Shown: positions 7,278-15,723, numbered from the stretch's first letter. The stretch is 21,871 nt of DNA from Actinomycetota bacterium (GCA_947377725.1 CANCGX010000015.1:1-21871), one strand, 5' to 3'. The notes: generated by a model not told the origin, from the letters alone. Program-made: numbers and translations.

Positions 7278-7888
7278 TGTCATCTGATACTCAAGCAGGT
7301 CACGAGTTCCATATTCATCATGATGCTCCAGCAGTTGTCGGACGTCGTGAACGCCTAGGAGTTCGCTTACTAATCGTTGCTGACGGCGCTTTTGTTGCTG
7401 GCATGATTTTCTCGTACTTCTATCTCCGCGGATTAAATGCAAACAATGCATGGATTCCAAAGGGAGGCCACACATTTTCAGCTTCAACGGGATGGGTAGT
7501 TGCACTCCCATTAATCGTTGCAGCTATTGTCCACAAGATTGGTGTCAAGTCTCGTAGCACAGCCACATCAGGCATCGTGCTCCTAGCAATGCTCGTTGGT
7601 GCTTATCTTCAGTGGCACCAACTTTCACACATGCCATTTATTTCAGTTGATGACGGTGGACGTCATTTCTTTGAAGGTGCTTATGCATCTAACTGGGTAA
7701 TTCTTGGTGGCGCAAACATGTTCCACTACATCATCGGAACATTTCTAGCTCTTGGTTTATTTATTCGCGGCTTCCGCGCAAAGGTAGATCCAACGCTTGA
7801 ATATTGGCGCCAGCTTACAGCCAGCTCTTGGTTTACATGGATTGCATTTTCAAGCATTCTCTGTGCAATCACAACTGGCATCATTTAA
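7277..7888 (+). CDS. ctaE: Cytochrome c oxidase subunit III-like protein
   Basis: A 203-aa polytopic protein with about five hydrophobic segments, the size of the short bacterial subunit III. RERLGVRLLIVADGAFVAGMIFSYFYLR (about residues 24-51) corresponds to the conserved first helix, and NMFHYIIGTFLALGL (about 147-161) to the GLHVxxG helix, with His150 retained. Sequence conservation is weaker than in subunits I and II. The ATG overlaps the ctaD stop by 1 nt, and the gene ends the oxidase operon: a strong hairpin terminator begins 10 bp after the stop. Subunit III binds no cofactor; it stabilises subunit I and D-channel proton uptake in known enzymes. No subunit IV (ctaF-like) gene is seen nearby. 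Confidence 0.85.
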   Translation: MSSDTQAGHEFHIHHDAPAVVGRRERLGVRLLIVADGAFVAGMIFSYFYLRGLNANNAWIPKGGHTFSASTGWVVALPLIVAAIVHKIGVKSRSTATSGIVLLAMLVGAYLQWHQLSHMPFISVDDGGRHFFEGAYASNWVILGGANMFHYIIGTFLALGLFIRGFRAKVDPTLEYWRQLTASSWFTWIAFSSILCAITTGII

Positions 7889-7898
7889 CAGTAAATAG

Positions 7899-7938
7899 AA
7901 AAGCCCCGCTCGTTACTTTTGTAACAAGCGGGGCTTTT
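7899..7938. terminator. Bidirectional intrinsic terminator between ctaE and trpB2
   Basis: Inverted repeat with arms 7899-7916 and 7921-7938, a TTTT loop (7917-7920) and one mismatch (C7911/A7926). The GC core is GCCCCGCT/AGCGGGGC, flanked by A on the left and T on the right, so it works in both directions for two convergent genes. It is the only clear intrinsic terminator in the window. Confidence 0.9.
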
Positions 7939-7948
7939 TACTTTCTCT

Positions 7949-9325
7949 TTACATAACTGGAAGTGCTGCAAGAGCTGCTTCAAAGTCTGAATCCAAAAGT
8001 TTGGAATCGACCATGTTGCCGCTGAGGAATTGATCGTATGCTGCAAGATCAAAGTGTCCATGTCCGCAAAGAGCTGTGAGAATAACTTTCTCTTCTCCAG
8101 TTTCTTTAGCGAGGAGCGCTTCTTGAATCGCAACAGCGATTGCGTGTGTAGGTTCAGGAGCAGGAACAATTCCCTCGGTACGGGCGAACTTAACAGCAGC
8201 TTCAAAGCATTCCTTTTGACCCACTGTTGTCGCAGTCATCATTCCGAGTTCGTAGATATGAGAAACAAGCGGCGCCATACCGTGATAACGAAGCCCACCA
8301 GCGTGAATTGGGTCTGGGATAAAGTCATGACCCAAGGTGTGCATCTTCATAAGTGGCGTCATTCCAGCGGTATCGCCGAAATCGTATGCATATGTTCCAC
8401 GTGTAAGCGATGGGCACGATGCTGGCTCGACGGCACGAATCTCTGGATTCATTTTGCCCTTCATCTTTTCACGCATGAATGGGAATGAGAGGCCTGCAAA
8501 GTTTGAGCCTCCACCAGTACAACCAACTAGGAGATCTGGAGTTTCACCAACTTTAGCCATTTGAAGCAGCGCTTCTTCGCCAATAATTGTCTGATGCAGA
8601 AGGACGTGGTTCAAAACTGAACCGAGCGCGTATGCAACTGTTGGATCCGCAACAGCAGCTTCGACTGCTTCGGAAATGGCGATGCCTAATGATCCAGACA
8701 TATTCTTTGGATCAGCAGAAATACGACGACCGGCTTCGGTTAGTTGTGAAGGTGAGCGATGAACTTCGGCACCGAAAACTTCCATCATTAAGCGACGGTA
8801 AGGCTTCATATCGAATGAACCACCTACTTGCCATACTTCACATTCAAGATCAAAGAGCGCACAAGCAAAAGCGAGCGCAGTTCCCCATTGCCCTGCACCA
8901 GTCTCTGTTGTGAGCTTCTTGATGCCAGCCTTCTTGTTGTAATAAGCCTGTGGGACTGAAGTATTGGTCTTGTGTGATCCTGCAGGAGATACACCTTCGT
9001 ACTTGTAGTAAATGCGCGCAGGAGTATCAAGAAGTTTCTCTAAACGACGCGCGCGAAATAGTGGTGATGGGCGCCAAGTGCGATAGACATCTAGGACTTC
9101 GCCTGGAATATCAATATAAGAATCGGTAGAAACTTCTTGCAGGATTAAATCCATTGGGAAGAGTGGAGCTAAATCTGCAGGACCTACAGGCTCGTGTGTA
9201 CCTGGGTGCAAAGGTGGTGGAGGTGGAGATGGAAGATCAGGAATGATGTTGTACCACTGGGTTGGCATCTCACTTTCATCAAGTGTTATCTTGGTAAAAG
9301 AGTGCGGATCTTTATTCAGTCCCAT
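7949..9325 (-). CDS. trpB: TrpB2-type tryptophan synthase beta-like PLP enzyme
   Basis: A 458-aa fold-type II PLP enzyme of the long TrpB2 group. The N-terminal proline run and PLHPGTHEPVGP block are typical of TrpB2. The PLP lysine is Lys119 in GSHKTNT (numbered from the ATG at 9325). The phosphate-binding loop is CTGGGSNFAG and the C-terminal motif is CGHGHFD. TrpB2 enzymes condense indole with serine, but many stand apart from trpA and their physiological role is unclear. Here no other trp gene is nearby. A TTG at 9340 would add 5 residues; the ATG at 9325 is preferred because AGGGG sits 7 nt before it. The gene lies 65 bp downstream of the NSAR/OSBS gene on the same strand and ends at the bidirectional terminator, so it is probably the last gene of that operon. 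Confidence 0.88.
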   Translation of the reverse strand: MGLNKDPHSFTKITLDESEMPTQWYNIIPDLPSPPPPPLHPGTHEPVGPADLAPLFPMDLILQEVSTDSYIDIPGEVLDVYRTWRPSPLFRARRLEKLLDTPARIYYKYEGVSPAGSHKTNTSVPQAYYNKKAGIKKLTTETGAGQWGTALAFACALFDLECEVWQVGGSFDMKPYRRLMMEVFGAEVHRSPSQLTEAGRRISADPKNMSGSLGIAISEAVEAAVADPTVAYALGSVLNHVLLHQTIIGEEALLQMAKVGETPDLLVGCTGGGSNFAGLSFPFMREKMKGKMNPEIRAVEPASCPSLTRGTYAYDFGDTAGMTPLMKMHTLGHDFIPDPIHAGGLRYHGMAPLVSHIYELGMMTATTVGQKECFEAAVKFARTEGIVPAPEPTHAIAVAIQEALLAKETGEEKVILTALCGHGHFDLAAYDQFLSGNMVDSKLLDSDFEAALAALPVM

Positions 9326-9390
9326 TAATGAGCCCCTCAACTTGTAGATTGACGGCTAACGGTACGGGTGAGATTCGCTCCGAGCAAGGA

Positions 9391-10497
9391 TTATCGAGTA
9401 ACGATTTCTTTAGCTGTTGTAATTTCTTCGAGGAAATCCATGTGAGGCTCGACGCCAATGCCAAACCCTTGCGGCACATCGAGGTATCCGTCGTTCATAA
9501 CAAATGGGTTAGTGACATCCTCTTTGAAGTATCTTGCCGACGCCGAAGTATCCCCAGGCAACGTAAATCCAGGAAGGGCGGCTAAAGCGAGATTGGAAGC
9601 TCTGCCGATACCTGTCTCTAACATTCCGCCACACCACACTGGAATATTTCTCTCAACGCAGAGATCGTGGATTCGGACTGATTCAAGGTATCCACCAACT
9701 CGTCCGGGCTTGATGTTGATGATGGTTGTCGCTTCAAGAGCCAAAGCATCCTCAGCGGCACGCAACGAAACGATGGACTCATCGAGGCAGATGGGAGTCT
9801 TAACTTTCTTTGCAAGACCCGCGTGCCCCAAAATATCGTGTTCATCAAGTGGTTGTTCAATCAACAATAGATTGTATGGATCAAGCTTCGCCAAGTGCTC
9901 GCCATCGCCTCGCGCATAAGCCTGATTGGCATCAACCTGCAATGGAATTGTTGGCCACGTTTCGCGCACGATGCGTACTGGCTCGATATCCCAGCCGGGT
10001 TCAATCTTTAACTTAATGCGTCGATACCCTGCATCAACGTACGAAGCTACTTCTTCCAATAACTTATCGATGCTTGGTGAGATCCCAACCGACACTCCAC
10101 ATTCAACTTTGCTTTTCGTGGCTCCGAGGTAGGACGCAAGAGATTGTTTTTTGCCTCGAAGCTGCCCATCCAATATCGCTGTTTCAAGTGCAGCTTTTGC
10201 CATCGGGGCTCCAAGAAAAGGAGCAAGCACGTCTGCTACTTCTTCAGCTGTGACTTCGGCACGCGAGAAAAGAGCGGGAATTAAAAATCGCTTAATGAGA
10301 TCGAGATTTCCTTCAACATATTCTGGTGAATACAGAGGTTCAGACATCGCGACATCCTCAGCCCAACCAACGTTTCCGTCAGCATCAGTCACTTTAACAA
10401 CTAGGACTTCGCGTGATGTTTGTGTCCCAAAGGAGGTACGAAATGGGCGCACTAAAGGTAGGTGAATCTTACGAAGTTCAATCTCCTGAATTTTCAT
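9391..10497 (-). CDS. menC: N-succinylamino acid racemase / o-succinylbenzoate synthase (enolase superfamily)
   Basis: A 368-aa enolase-superfamily enzyme that follows the Amycolatopsis NSAR/OSBS closely along its whole length, including RPFRTSFGTQ, GVSVGI, RIKLKIEPGWD and LPGDTSAS. Catalytic Lys162/Lys164 (KLK), metal ligands Asp189, Glu214 and Asp239 and the second catalytic Lys263 (NIKPGRVGGY) are all present. Arg266 after KPG, important for racemase activity in the Amycolatopsis enzyme, is also present. The family performs o-succinylbenzoate synthesis (menaquinone) and/or racemises N-succinyl amino acids. No men gene is nearby, and the gene overlaps an upstream GNAT gene by 1 nt (TAATG), which favours the amino-acid role. 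The ATG at 10497 has no SD, so coupling is likely. The symbol menC reflects the family name, not a proven role. Confidence 0.85.
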   Translation of the reverse strand: MKIQEIELRKIHLPLVRPFRTSFGTQTSREVLVVKVTDADGNVGWAEDVAMSEPLYSPEYVEGNLDLIKRFLIPALFSRAEVTAEEVADVLAPFLGAPMAKAALETAILDGQLRGKKQSLASYLGATKSKVECGVSVGISPSIDKLLEEVASYVDAGYRRIKLKIEPGWDIEPVRIVRETWPTIPLQVDANQAYARGDGEHLAKLDPYNLLLIEQPLDEHDILGHAGLAKKVKTPICLDESIVSLRAAEDALALEATTIINIKPGRVGGYLESVRIHDLCVERNIPVWCGGMLETGIGRASNLALAALPGFTLPGDTSASARYFKEDVTNPFVMNDGYLDVPQGFGIGVEPHMDFLEEITTAKEIVTR

Positions 10498-11204
10498 TAG
10501 GCAAGAATGTATTCGTTATTCTCAGAAAAACCAATAAGTTCGCGATTATTTTTTAGCGCATTCGTAAAGACTTGGCGGACATTCATACGCCATTCTTTAG
10601 CTTTCGCTGGGTCATCCCCTCGAAGCTTGACGATATCTTCAGGAATGGCAATTCTGATTGAATCTTCTGGAATATTCGTAATGATGGGTCTTTTTAGTGG
10701 CACTTCATCGGCAAGATCCCACCTGGCCATTAATCGATCTGACTCATCCCCGGAATTGAGCATATCTACCATCGCACCATAAAAATTTGGATAGTAACCA
10801 ATTACGTCAACGCCAAGTTTCACAATATTGAGTTTTGCATTACGACGGACCAGCGGATCAAATGTCCATCTAATTGATTTGAATCCAGCCTCTCTTGCCC
10901 ATGTGTATTGATGCATTTTCAAGGCAGAACCAATTCCTGCATCTCTGTATTGCGGGAGAGCCGCTGCCATATGAGAATGCAGATGAATTTCATCTTTAAT
11001 TGAAGGGAATGCAAAGGCAGCTCCTGCTATTTTTCCATCAATAAATGCACCGGCTAAGTAAGCACCGTTATGCACCATAGCTTGCATTAAATTGGGAGTT
11101 ATTTCGGTGCCACCACCCATTACTGGCCAAACTTCATCAAAAACTGCGCGTGCCATGGATTGATCACCAATAGCTATGAGGTCTCTCACTTCTAGGTTAT
11201 TCAC
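10497..11204 (-). CDS. GNAT-family acyltransferase (COG3375-like), possible N-succinyltransferase
   Basis: A 235-aa protein with one GNAT domain in its first 150 residues. The acyl-CoA loop is QYRDAGIGSALK (residues 85-96), and FDPLVRRNAKLNIVKLG (115-131) is the hallmark of the COG3375 group. The C-terminal 80 residues form the extension typical of that group. Related GNAT genes are found next to NSAR genes. In Geobacillus a GNAT succinyltransferase and NSAR act together to convert D-amino acids to L-forms via N-succinyl intermediates. Substrate specificity here is inferred from that neighbourhood. The start is GTG at 11204 with no SD; a TAGAGT box lies 6 nt upstream, indicating a leaderless message. 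The stop overlaps the ATG of the next gene. Confidence 0.8.
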   Translation of the reverse strand: MNNLEVRDLIAIGDQSMARAVFDEVWPVMGGGTEITPNLMQAMVHNGAYLAGAFIDGKIAGAAFAFPSIKDEIHLHSHMAAALPQYRDAGIGSALKMHQYTWAREAGFKSIRWTFDPLVRRNAKLNIVKLGVDVIGYYPNFYGAMVDMLNSGDESDRLMARWDLADEVPLKRPIITNIPEDSIRIAIPEDIVKLRGDDPAKAKEWRMNVRQVFTNALKNNRELIGFSENNEYILA

Positions 11205-11236
11205 AACGGTACTCTAGCGAGAGTATGCTCAATTTC
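11200..11236. promoter_or_regulatory. Overlapping divergent promoters for GNAT operon and gdhA
   Basis: On the minus strand TAGAGT (11216 down to 11211) is followed by 6 nt and the GTG at 11204. On the plus strand TTCACA (11200-11205), an 18-nt spacer and TATGCT (11224-11229) are followed by 7 nt and ATG 11237. Both would give leaderless transcripts. The two promoters overlap, so one polymerase should exclude the other. Confidence 0.5.
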
Positions 11237-12475
11237 ATGACAACGGAGTCTGCACTCGATACTGCCCTATCTCAACTTAAACAAGCTGTTTCTCAACTTG
11301 GACTTTCTGAGAATGATTGGCAAACCCTTTCCACACCACGACGCGTTTTAGAAGTTGCAGTTCCACTTCGACGCGACAACGGAAATGTTGAAATGTATCG
11401 CGGGTACCGCGTTCAATACTCAACAACGCGAGGTCCCTCAAAGGGTGGGGTGCGTTTCCATCCTGATATAGATATGAATGAAACTGTTGCACTTGCAATG
11501 TTGATGACGTGGAAATGTGCACTAACCAATCTTCCTTATGGCGGGGCAAAAGGTGGCATTGCTGTTGATGCCGGTTCACTATCAATTACTGAAAATGAAC
11601 GCTTAACAAGACGATATACCTCAGAGATTCTTCCCATCATCGGACCCGAGCGCGATATCCCAGCGCCGGATGTGGGCACCGATGAGCGAAATATGGCCTG
11701 GATGATGGATACGTACTCAGTAAACGCCGGCTTCTCGGTTCCTGGTGTTGTTACAGGAAAACCAATTGTTCTCGGCGGATCACTCGGACGAACATCAGCT
11801 ACTGGAGATGGCGTTGCAATCTCAGCACGCGAGGCTCTTCGCGTTCGCGGAATAAGTCCTCACGGCGCCACTGTTGCAATCCAAGGTTTTGGAAAAGTTG
11901 GATATTGGGCTGCAGTTGCTTGTGAGCAAATGGGTATGAAAGTGGTTGCAGTCAGCGATGTGCATGGTGGCATAACTGGATTCGATTCAATCGCAGGCGT
12001 GTGGGATCACTACAAAGCCAATGGAAATATAAATGTTCCTGGTAGTGAAAAACTAACAAATGATGAACTGTTGCACCTCAAAGTGGACGTACTCATTCCT
12101 GCGGCGCTTGCGGATGCAATTACAGAGAAGTCAGCAAACGGAATTCAAGCAAAAATTGTTGTAGAGGGCGCAAACGCACCTACAACTCCGGGTGGCGATG
12201 CAATTATGAAAGATAAGAATATTCTTGTCGTTCCTGACATTCTTGCAAACGCAGGAGGCGTAATTGTTTCCTACTTTGAATGGGTACAGGACAAACAAAA
12301 CTACTTCTGGACAGCTGAAGAAGTTAAAGAAAACCTCAATGACATTTTGATGAAATCTGTTCGTGAGGTCGAAGCACTAGCTGAATCCAAGGGAGTCACG
12401 TGGCGAGAAGCTGCGATGATGCTCGGGGTAGGACGCGTTGCTGAAGCCCACAAACTGCGAGGTCTTTATCCTTGA
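11237..12475 (+). CDS. gdhA: Glutamate dehydrogenase (Glu/Leu/Phe/Val dehydrogenase family)
   Basis: A 412-aa enzyme from ATG 11237; an upstream in-frame ATG at 11225 would add 4 residues. The N-terminal catalytic domain has GPSKGGVRFHP, TWKCALTNLPYGGAKGG with catalytic Lys105, and the PAPDVGT substrate loop. The Rossmann motif GFGKVG (Gly217, Gly219 and Gly222) lies in the second half. Length and motifs match the hexameric catabolic-type enzymes of about 410-420 aa. It interconverts glutamate and 2-oxoglutarate plus ammonia in the cytoplasm; cofactor preference is not settled from sequence. ATG 11237 is chosen because a TATGCT box ends 7 nt before it and neither ATG has an SD. Its last 10 nt overlap the end of the convergent paiB-like gene. 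With korAB in the same window it feeds into 2-oxoglutarate metabolism. Confidence 0.92.
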   Translation: MTTESALDTALSQLKQAVSQLGLSENDWQTLSTPRRVLEVAVPLRRDNGNVEMYRGYRVQYSTTRGPSKGGVRFHPDIDMNETVALAMLMTWKCALTNLPYGGAKGGIAVDAGSLSITENERLTRRYTSEILPIIGPERDIPAPDVGTDERNMAWMMDTYSVNAGFSVPGVVTGKPIVLGGSLGRTSATGDGVAISAREALRVRGISPHGATVAIQGFGKVGYWAAVACEQMGMKVVAVSDVHGGITGFDSIAGVWDHYKANGNINVPGSEKLTNDELLHLKVDVLIPAALADAITEKSANGIQAKIVVEGANAPTTPGGDAIMKDKNILVVPDILANAGGVIVSYFEWVQDKQNYFWTAEEVKENLNDILMKSVREVEALAESKGVTWREAAMMLGVGRVAEAHKLRGLYP

Positions 12476-13119
12476 TTAAGGTTTCGTTGCATCTCTGCGG
12501 CAATTAAGCGCTCTTCCAGTTTTGAAGACTCCGCTAAATCTTTTGAAACAGTTTGCTGATCAATTTTTGAACGATTCTGACTGAGTTTGGATTTAGCTTC
12601 AACTTTTGTGACGTGCATTGTTATCGCCACTATCCCCTTGAGCTGCGCTTCCATGTAATCAGGATTTGTTTCATCGGTATGCCAAGGTTTTTCTCTTGTC
12701 GCTTCATGAAAATTAGTTAAGTTTGTGACAATCTTCCGCAAAAGTTCCTGATCCTCACTTACTTCGAGCGTCCCAGAAAGTTGCACGGCTTGATAATTCC
12801 ACGTAGGAACAACCTTATGATCTGTCTGCTTATTTTCATAGTTAGTTGGTGATACATAGGCTTGCGGGCCATGAACGATAGCCAAAGCTTTGTCTCCATT
12901 AGATATTTGCTTCCATTGCGGATTACCTCGTGAAATATGGGTTATCAGCGTTCCGTAATTTCCAGAAGATATCTCTCGTGTATCCCAAACGCACGGAAGA
13001 AGAGTTGCAAATATATCTCCCTCATTGCCCACTGTCACAAGATTTATTGCAGGGTGTCGACTTACGAAAGAAGTAATCTCTTTCCAATCAACGACGGTGA
13101 ACGGCTTTGGGATATACAT
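12466..13119 (-). CDS. PaiB-like FMN-binding protein
   Basis: A 217-aa protein of the FMN_bind_2 family (PaiB, PF04299). The N-terminus MYIPKPF and the block YVSPTNY...VPTWNYQAVQLSG (about residues 92-116) are diagnostic of this split-barrel flavin fold. Bacillus PaiB was described as a negative regulator of sporulation and protease genes; in other bacteria its role is unknown and it may be an FMN/heme-binding oxidoreductase-like protein. The last 45 residues are charged and probably helical, beyond the core domain. The gene starts 19 bp after the ABC exporter stop on the same strand and probably shares its transcript. A TAGATT lies 9 nt before the ATG, and no SD is seen. It ends inside the convergent gdhA 3' end. 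Confidence 0.82.
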   Translation of the reverse strand: MYIPKPFTVVDWKEITSFVSRHPAINLVTVGNEGDIFATLLPCVWDTREISSGNYGTLITHISRGNPQWKQISNGDKALAIVHGPQAYVSPTNYENKQTDHKVVPTWNYQAVQLSGTLEVSEDQELLRKIVTNLTNFHEATREKPWHTDETNPDYMEAQLKGIVAITMHVTKVEAKSKLSQNRSKIDQQTVSKDLAESSKLEERLIAAEMQRNLNQG

Positions 13120-13138
13120 AGTGCGCTGAATCTATCCG

Positions 13139-15013
13139 TTAATTACCAGGAGATAAAGATTGACGTTGATACAGATCAAAATATAAGCCTTTGAGTGCGA
13201 CCAGCTCATCGTGCGTACCTCGTTCGGCTATAAGTCCATTTTCCAAGACCAAAATATGATCGGCTTGCACAACAGTCGACAATCTATGCGCAATGACAAT
13301 ACTCGTGCGATCTTTGAGGGCAATCTTTAAAGCATCTTGCACGAGAGCTTCATTTTCTGAATCCAAATGCGCTGTCGCTTCATCCAAAATAACAATTTTT
13401 GGCGCTTTCAAAAGTAGACGAGCAATTGCAAGTCTCTGCTTCTCGCCTCCAGAAAGTCTGTGCCCACGTTCACCAACGACGGTATCCAAACCGTTTGGCA
13501 GAGTGCGGATGAAGTCTCCGATTTGGGCAGCATTGCATGCAGCCCATAAATCCTCTTCCGTGGCTTCATTTCGTGCATACAGCAAGTTTGTTTTTATTGA
13601 GTCATGGAACATATGCGAATCTTGAGTTACAACTCCGATTGTGGAGCGAAGCTCAGTGATGAGAACATCTCGGATATCAACACCATTGATTTCGATTGAA
13701 CCTTCAGTTACGTCATAAAGACGTGGGATAAGTCCTGAAATCGTGCTTTTGCCTGCACCTGACGGTCCGACAATCGCTGTAAGTGTTCCAGGCTTCACCT
13801 CGAATGAGATGCCCTTTAATACCTCTCCACTTTCAACAATCTCCTTTTTAGCGACAACTTCAAGGGAGGCCAAGGAAATCTCATCTGCTTTGGGATAGGA
13901 AAATTTCACATTATTGAAAGTGACATTGGGTTGGTGCGAAGGAAAACTCTTGGGTGTTAACGGATCTTTTACCATCGGTTCAAGATCGAGAACTTCGAAA
14001 ACTCGTTCAAAGGAGATGAGCGCCATCATGACATCTATTCGCACAGTTGAAAGTGATGTTAAAGGTCCGTAAAGCCTTGCAAGAAGAGTCGTGATTGCAA
14101 GGAGCGTCCCAATCGTAATTGTTTTGCTGATTGCAAGATGTCCACCAATTCCATAAGCGAAGGCGGTCGCTATTGCGGCAATTGTTGTAAGAACACTAAA
14201 GAATGCGCGGTTAAGTACTGCACTCTTAATTCCAATATCCGCTACTTTGCGAGCTTTTGAACGAAAATTTTCACCTTCTGCTTTACCATCGCCATAAATA
14301 TTTACCAGCAGCGCTCCTGAAACATTGAAACGCTCTGTCATGGTTGAAGACATTTCTGCATTTACATTAAATGATTCACGGGTTAGACCTTGAAGACGTT
14401 TACCAATCCATTTGGTCGGCAAAATGAAAAAAGGAATCATGAGGAGAGAGGCAAGAGTGATTTGCCAAGAGAGAGTCAGCATCGCTCCAACTACTAAAAT
14501 TAAACTGAGCGCGTTGCTTATAACGCCAGAGAGAGTCGAAGTGAATGCCTGTTGTGCTCCGATAACATCAGAATTGAGTCGCGAAATTAGCGCGCCTGTC
14601 TGAGTACGAGTAAAAAATGCGATTGATTGTTTTTGAACATGTGAAAAGACTTGAGTACGTAGATCGTAAATCAGTCCTTCACCAATCTGGCTTGAATGCC
14701 ACCTTAAAACTAGATTGATGCCGGCATCAAAAAGAGCGAAGAAGGCAACCAACAATGCAAGCTGTGTAACAACTCGTCCATTGTGTGGGACGACTCCTTT
14801 ATCAATTAACTGTTTGAGGATTAACGGAGAAGCAACCGTAAGTATTGCGTCTAAAACAACCATGAAGAGAAAGACTGAGAGTTGTTTTTTATACGGCTTG
14901 GCAAAACCCACAATTCGCTTGAAGGTCCCGGCTTTTAGTTTTTGGTCCTTAACGGATTGATCTGTGGAGGCGTTACGAAGGGCGCGCCATTGGGCTTGCG
15001 GTGTCATCGACAT
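13139..15013 (-). CDS. ABC exporter half-transporter (fused membrane and ATPase domains)
   Basis: A 624-aa type IV (exporter-fold) half-transporter. Six membrane helices lie in residues 45-325, followed by the nucleotide-binding domain: A-loop Tyr373, Walker A GPSGAGKST (416-424), Q-loop VTQDSH (about 462-467), signature LSGGE (520-524), Walker B IVILDEA (540-546) and H-loop His576. An insertion of about 20 residues follows the A-loop (375-398), seen in some actinobacterial relatives. Such proteins dimerise and export drugs, lipids or peptides; the substrate cannot be predicted. Start ATG 15013 has TAAAGT 6 nt upstream (leaderless). The alternative ATG at 15007 would instead have GAAGG 6 nt upstream. 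The gene diverges from VKOR and is followed after 19 bp by the paiB-like gene. Confidence 0.9.
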   Translation of the reverse strand: MSMTPQAQWRALRNASTDQSVKDQKLKAGTFKRIVGFAKPYKKQLSVFLFMVVLDAILTVASPLILKQLIDKGVVPHNGRVVTQLALLVAFFALFDAGINLVLRWHSSQIGEGLIYDLRTQVFSHVQKQSIAFFTRTQTGALISRLNSDVIGAQQAFTSTLSGVISNALSLILVVGAMLTLSWQITLASLLMIPFFILPTKWIGKRLQGLTRESFNVNAEMSSTMTERFNVSGALLVNIYGDGKAEGENFRSKARKVADIGIKSAVLNRAFFSVLTTIAAIATAFAYGIGGHLAISKTITIGTLLAITTLLARLYGPLTSLSTVRIDVMMALISFERVFEVLDLEPMVKDPLTPKSFPSHQPNVTFNNVKFSYPKADEISLASLEVVAKKEIVESGEVLKGISFEVKPGTLTAIVGPSGAGKSTISGLIPRLYDVTEGSIEINGVDIRDVLITELRSTIGVVTQDSHMFHDSIKTNLLYARNEATEEDLWAACNAAQIGDFIRTLPNGLDTVVGERGHRLSGGEKQRLAIARLLLKAPKIVILDEATAHLDSENEALVQDALKIALKDRTSIVIAHRLSTVVQADHILVLENGLIAERGTHDELVALKGLYFDLYQRQSLSPGN

Positions 15014-15025
15014 CCTTCGACTTTA
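15014..15025 (-). promoter_or_regulatory. Putative -10 box for a leaderless ABC exporter mRNA
   Basis: On the minus strand TAAAGT (15025 down to 15020) is followed by CGAAGG and the ATG at 15013. The GAAGG could alternatively act as an SD for the second ATG at 15007, so the start remains ambiguous between these two codons. Confidence 0.42.
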
Positions 15026-15086
15026 TCCTTATTTCTAGCCTCTTGCACACTTGGTACCCTGAGGCAAAGACAGGCTGGGTCTCCGA

Positions 15087-15099
15087 TAGACTTGTGGAT
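15087..15099 (+). promoter_or_regulatory. Putative -10 box for a leaderless VKOR mRNA
   Basis: TAGACT at 15087-15092 is followed by 7 nt and ATG 15100. No SD precedes this ATG. The box argues for the ATG at 15100 over the longer open frame that begins inside the divergent ABC gene. Confidence 0.48.
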
Positions 15100-15723
15100 A
15101 TGACAGAGATTTCTATGATTGAGCGAGCCCGTAATTACCGCAAAATCTATATTTTTATGCTTATCTCATCTTTGGCCAGCCTTGTTGCTTCACTTGTTCT
15201 CTCGGTTGATGCAATTGCTATCGCCAAGAACGCTGCCACTAAGTTGTCATGCGATGTGAATGCGGTTGTCTCGTGTGGCAAAGTTGCACGCTCTTGGCAG
15301 TCAAGCCTTCTTGGGTTCCCAAACTCATTCATCGGTTTAATTTGTGAGCCAGTTGTTATTTCGATTGCTGTAGCCGGCTTGGGCATGGTGATTTTCCCAA
15401 AGTGGTTCCTCAAGGCTGCGCTGGTTGTTTATGGCTTCGGCTTAATGTTCGCTTTTTGGTTACTTTCACAATCATTCTTCGTGATCAAAGCTTTCTGTCC
15501 TTGGTGCCTTTTGGTCACCATTTCAACAGTGACTGTATTTTCTACGATGCTTCGAATTAATTTGCGTGAAAACACGTTTAATCGATCAGCAGAACAACAA
15601 GAAAAAGTAATCAATTTTCTCGACCGTGGCTGGGATCATGTGATTGTTGGGGCTGTCTATACAGTCATTCTCGTTGCAATCTTCTTCAAATACGGAAAAT
15701 ACTTCTTGCCAACATTTGGTTAG
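15100..15723 (+). CDS. Vitamin K epoxide reductase (VKOR) family protein
   Basis: A 207-aa membrane protein with about five hydrophobic segments. It has the four cysteines of bacterial VKOR: a loop pair Cys51 and Cys59 (SCDVNAVVSCGKV) and the CxxC active site Cys133-Pro-Trp-Cys136. SWQSSLLGFPNSFIGL (65-80) is the conserved region after the loop cysteines. In actinobacteria VKOR replaces DsbB: it reoxidises a DsbA-like protein outside the membrane and passes electrons to menaquinone. No DsbA-like partner is fused or adjacent here. The frame is open from 15001, but the first 33 codons overlap the divergent ABC start and lack family similarity, so ATG 15100 is chosen, supported by a -10 box. It converges on galU with a 3-bp gap. 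Confidence 0.9.
   Translation: MTEISMIERARNYRKIYIFMLISSLASLVASLVLSVDAIAIAKNAATKLSCDVNAVVSCGKVARSWQSSLLGFPNSFIGLICEPVVISIAVAGLGMVIFPKWFLKAALVVYGFGLMFAFWLLSQSFFVIKAFCPWCLLVTISTVTVFSTMLRINLRENTFNRSAEQQEKVINFLDRGWDHVIVGAVYTVILVAIFFKYGKYFLPTFG

Noticed and set aside
7885..8205. Leftward 106-codon frame over the ctaE terminator and trpB2 end
   Set aside because: It crosses the hairpin terminator and is an alternative frame of trpB2; low-complexity Leu/Lys content without homology signs.
9458..9919. 153-codon rightward frame antisense to the NSAR/OSBS gene
   Set aside because: The leftward frame is a full-length enzyme with every catalytic residue. The antisense frame has no family features.
15001..15099. 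Longer VKOR start (extra 33 codons)
   Set aside because: The extension overlaps the divergent ABC start, carries no family motif and has no SD. ATG 15100 has a -10 box 7 nt upstream.
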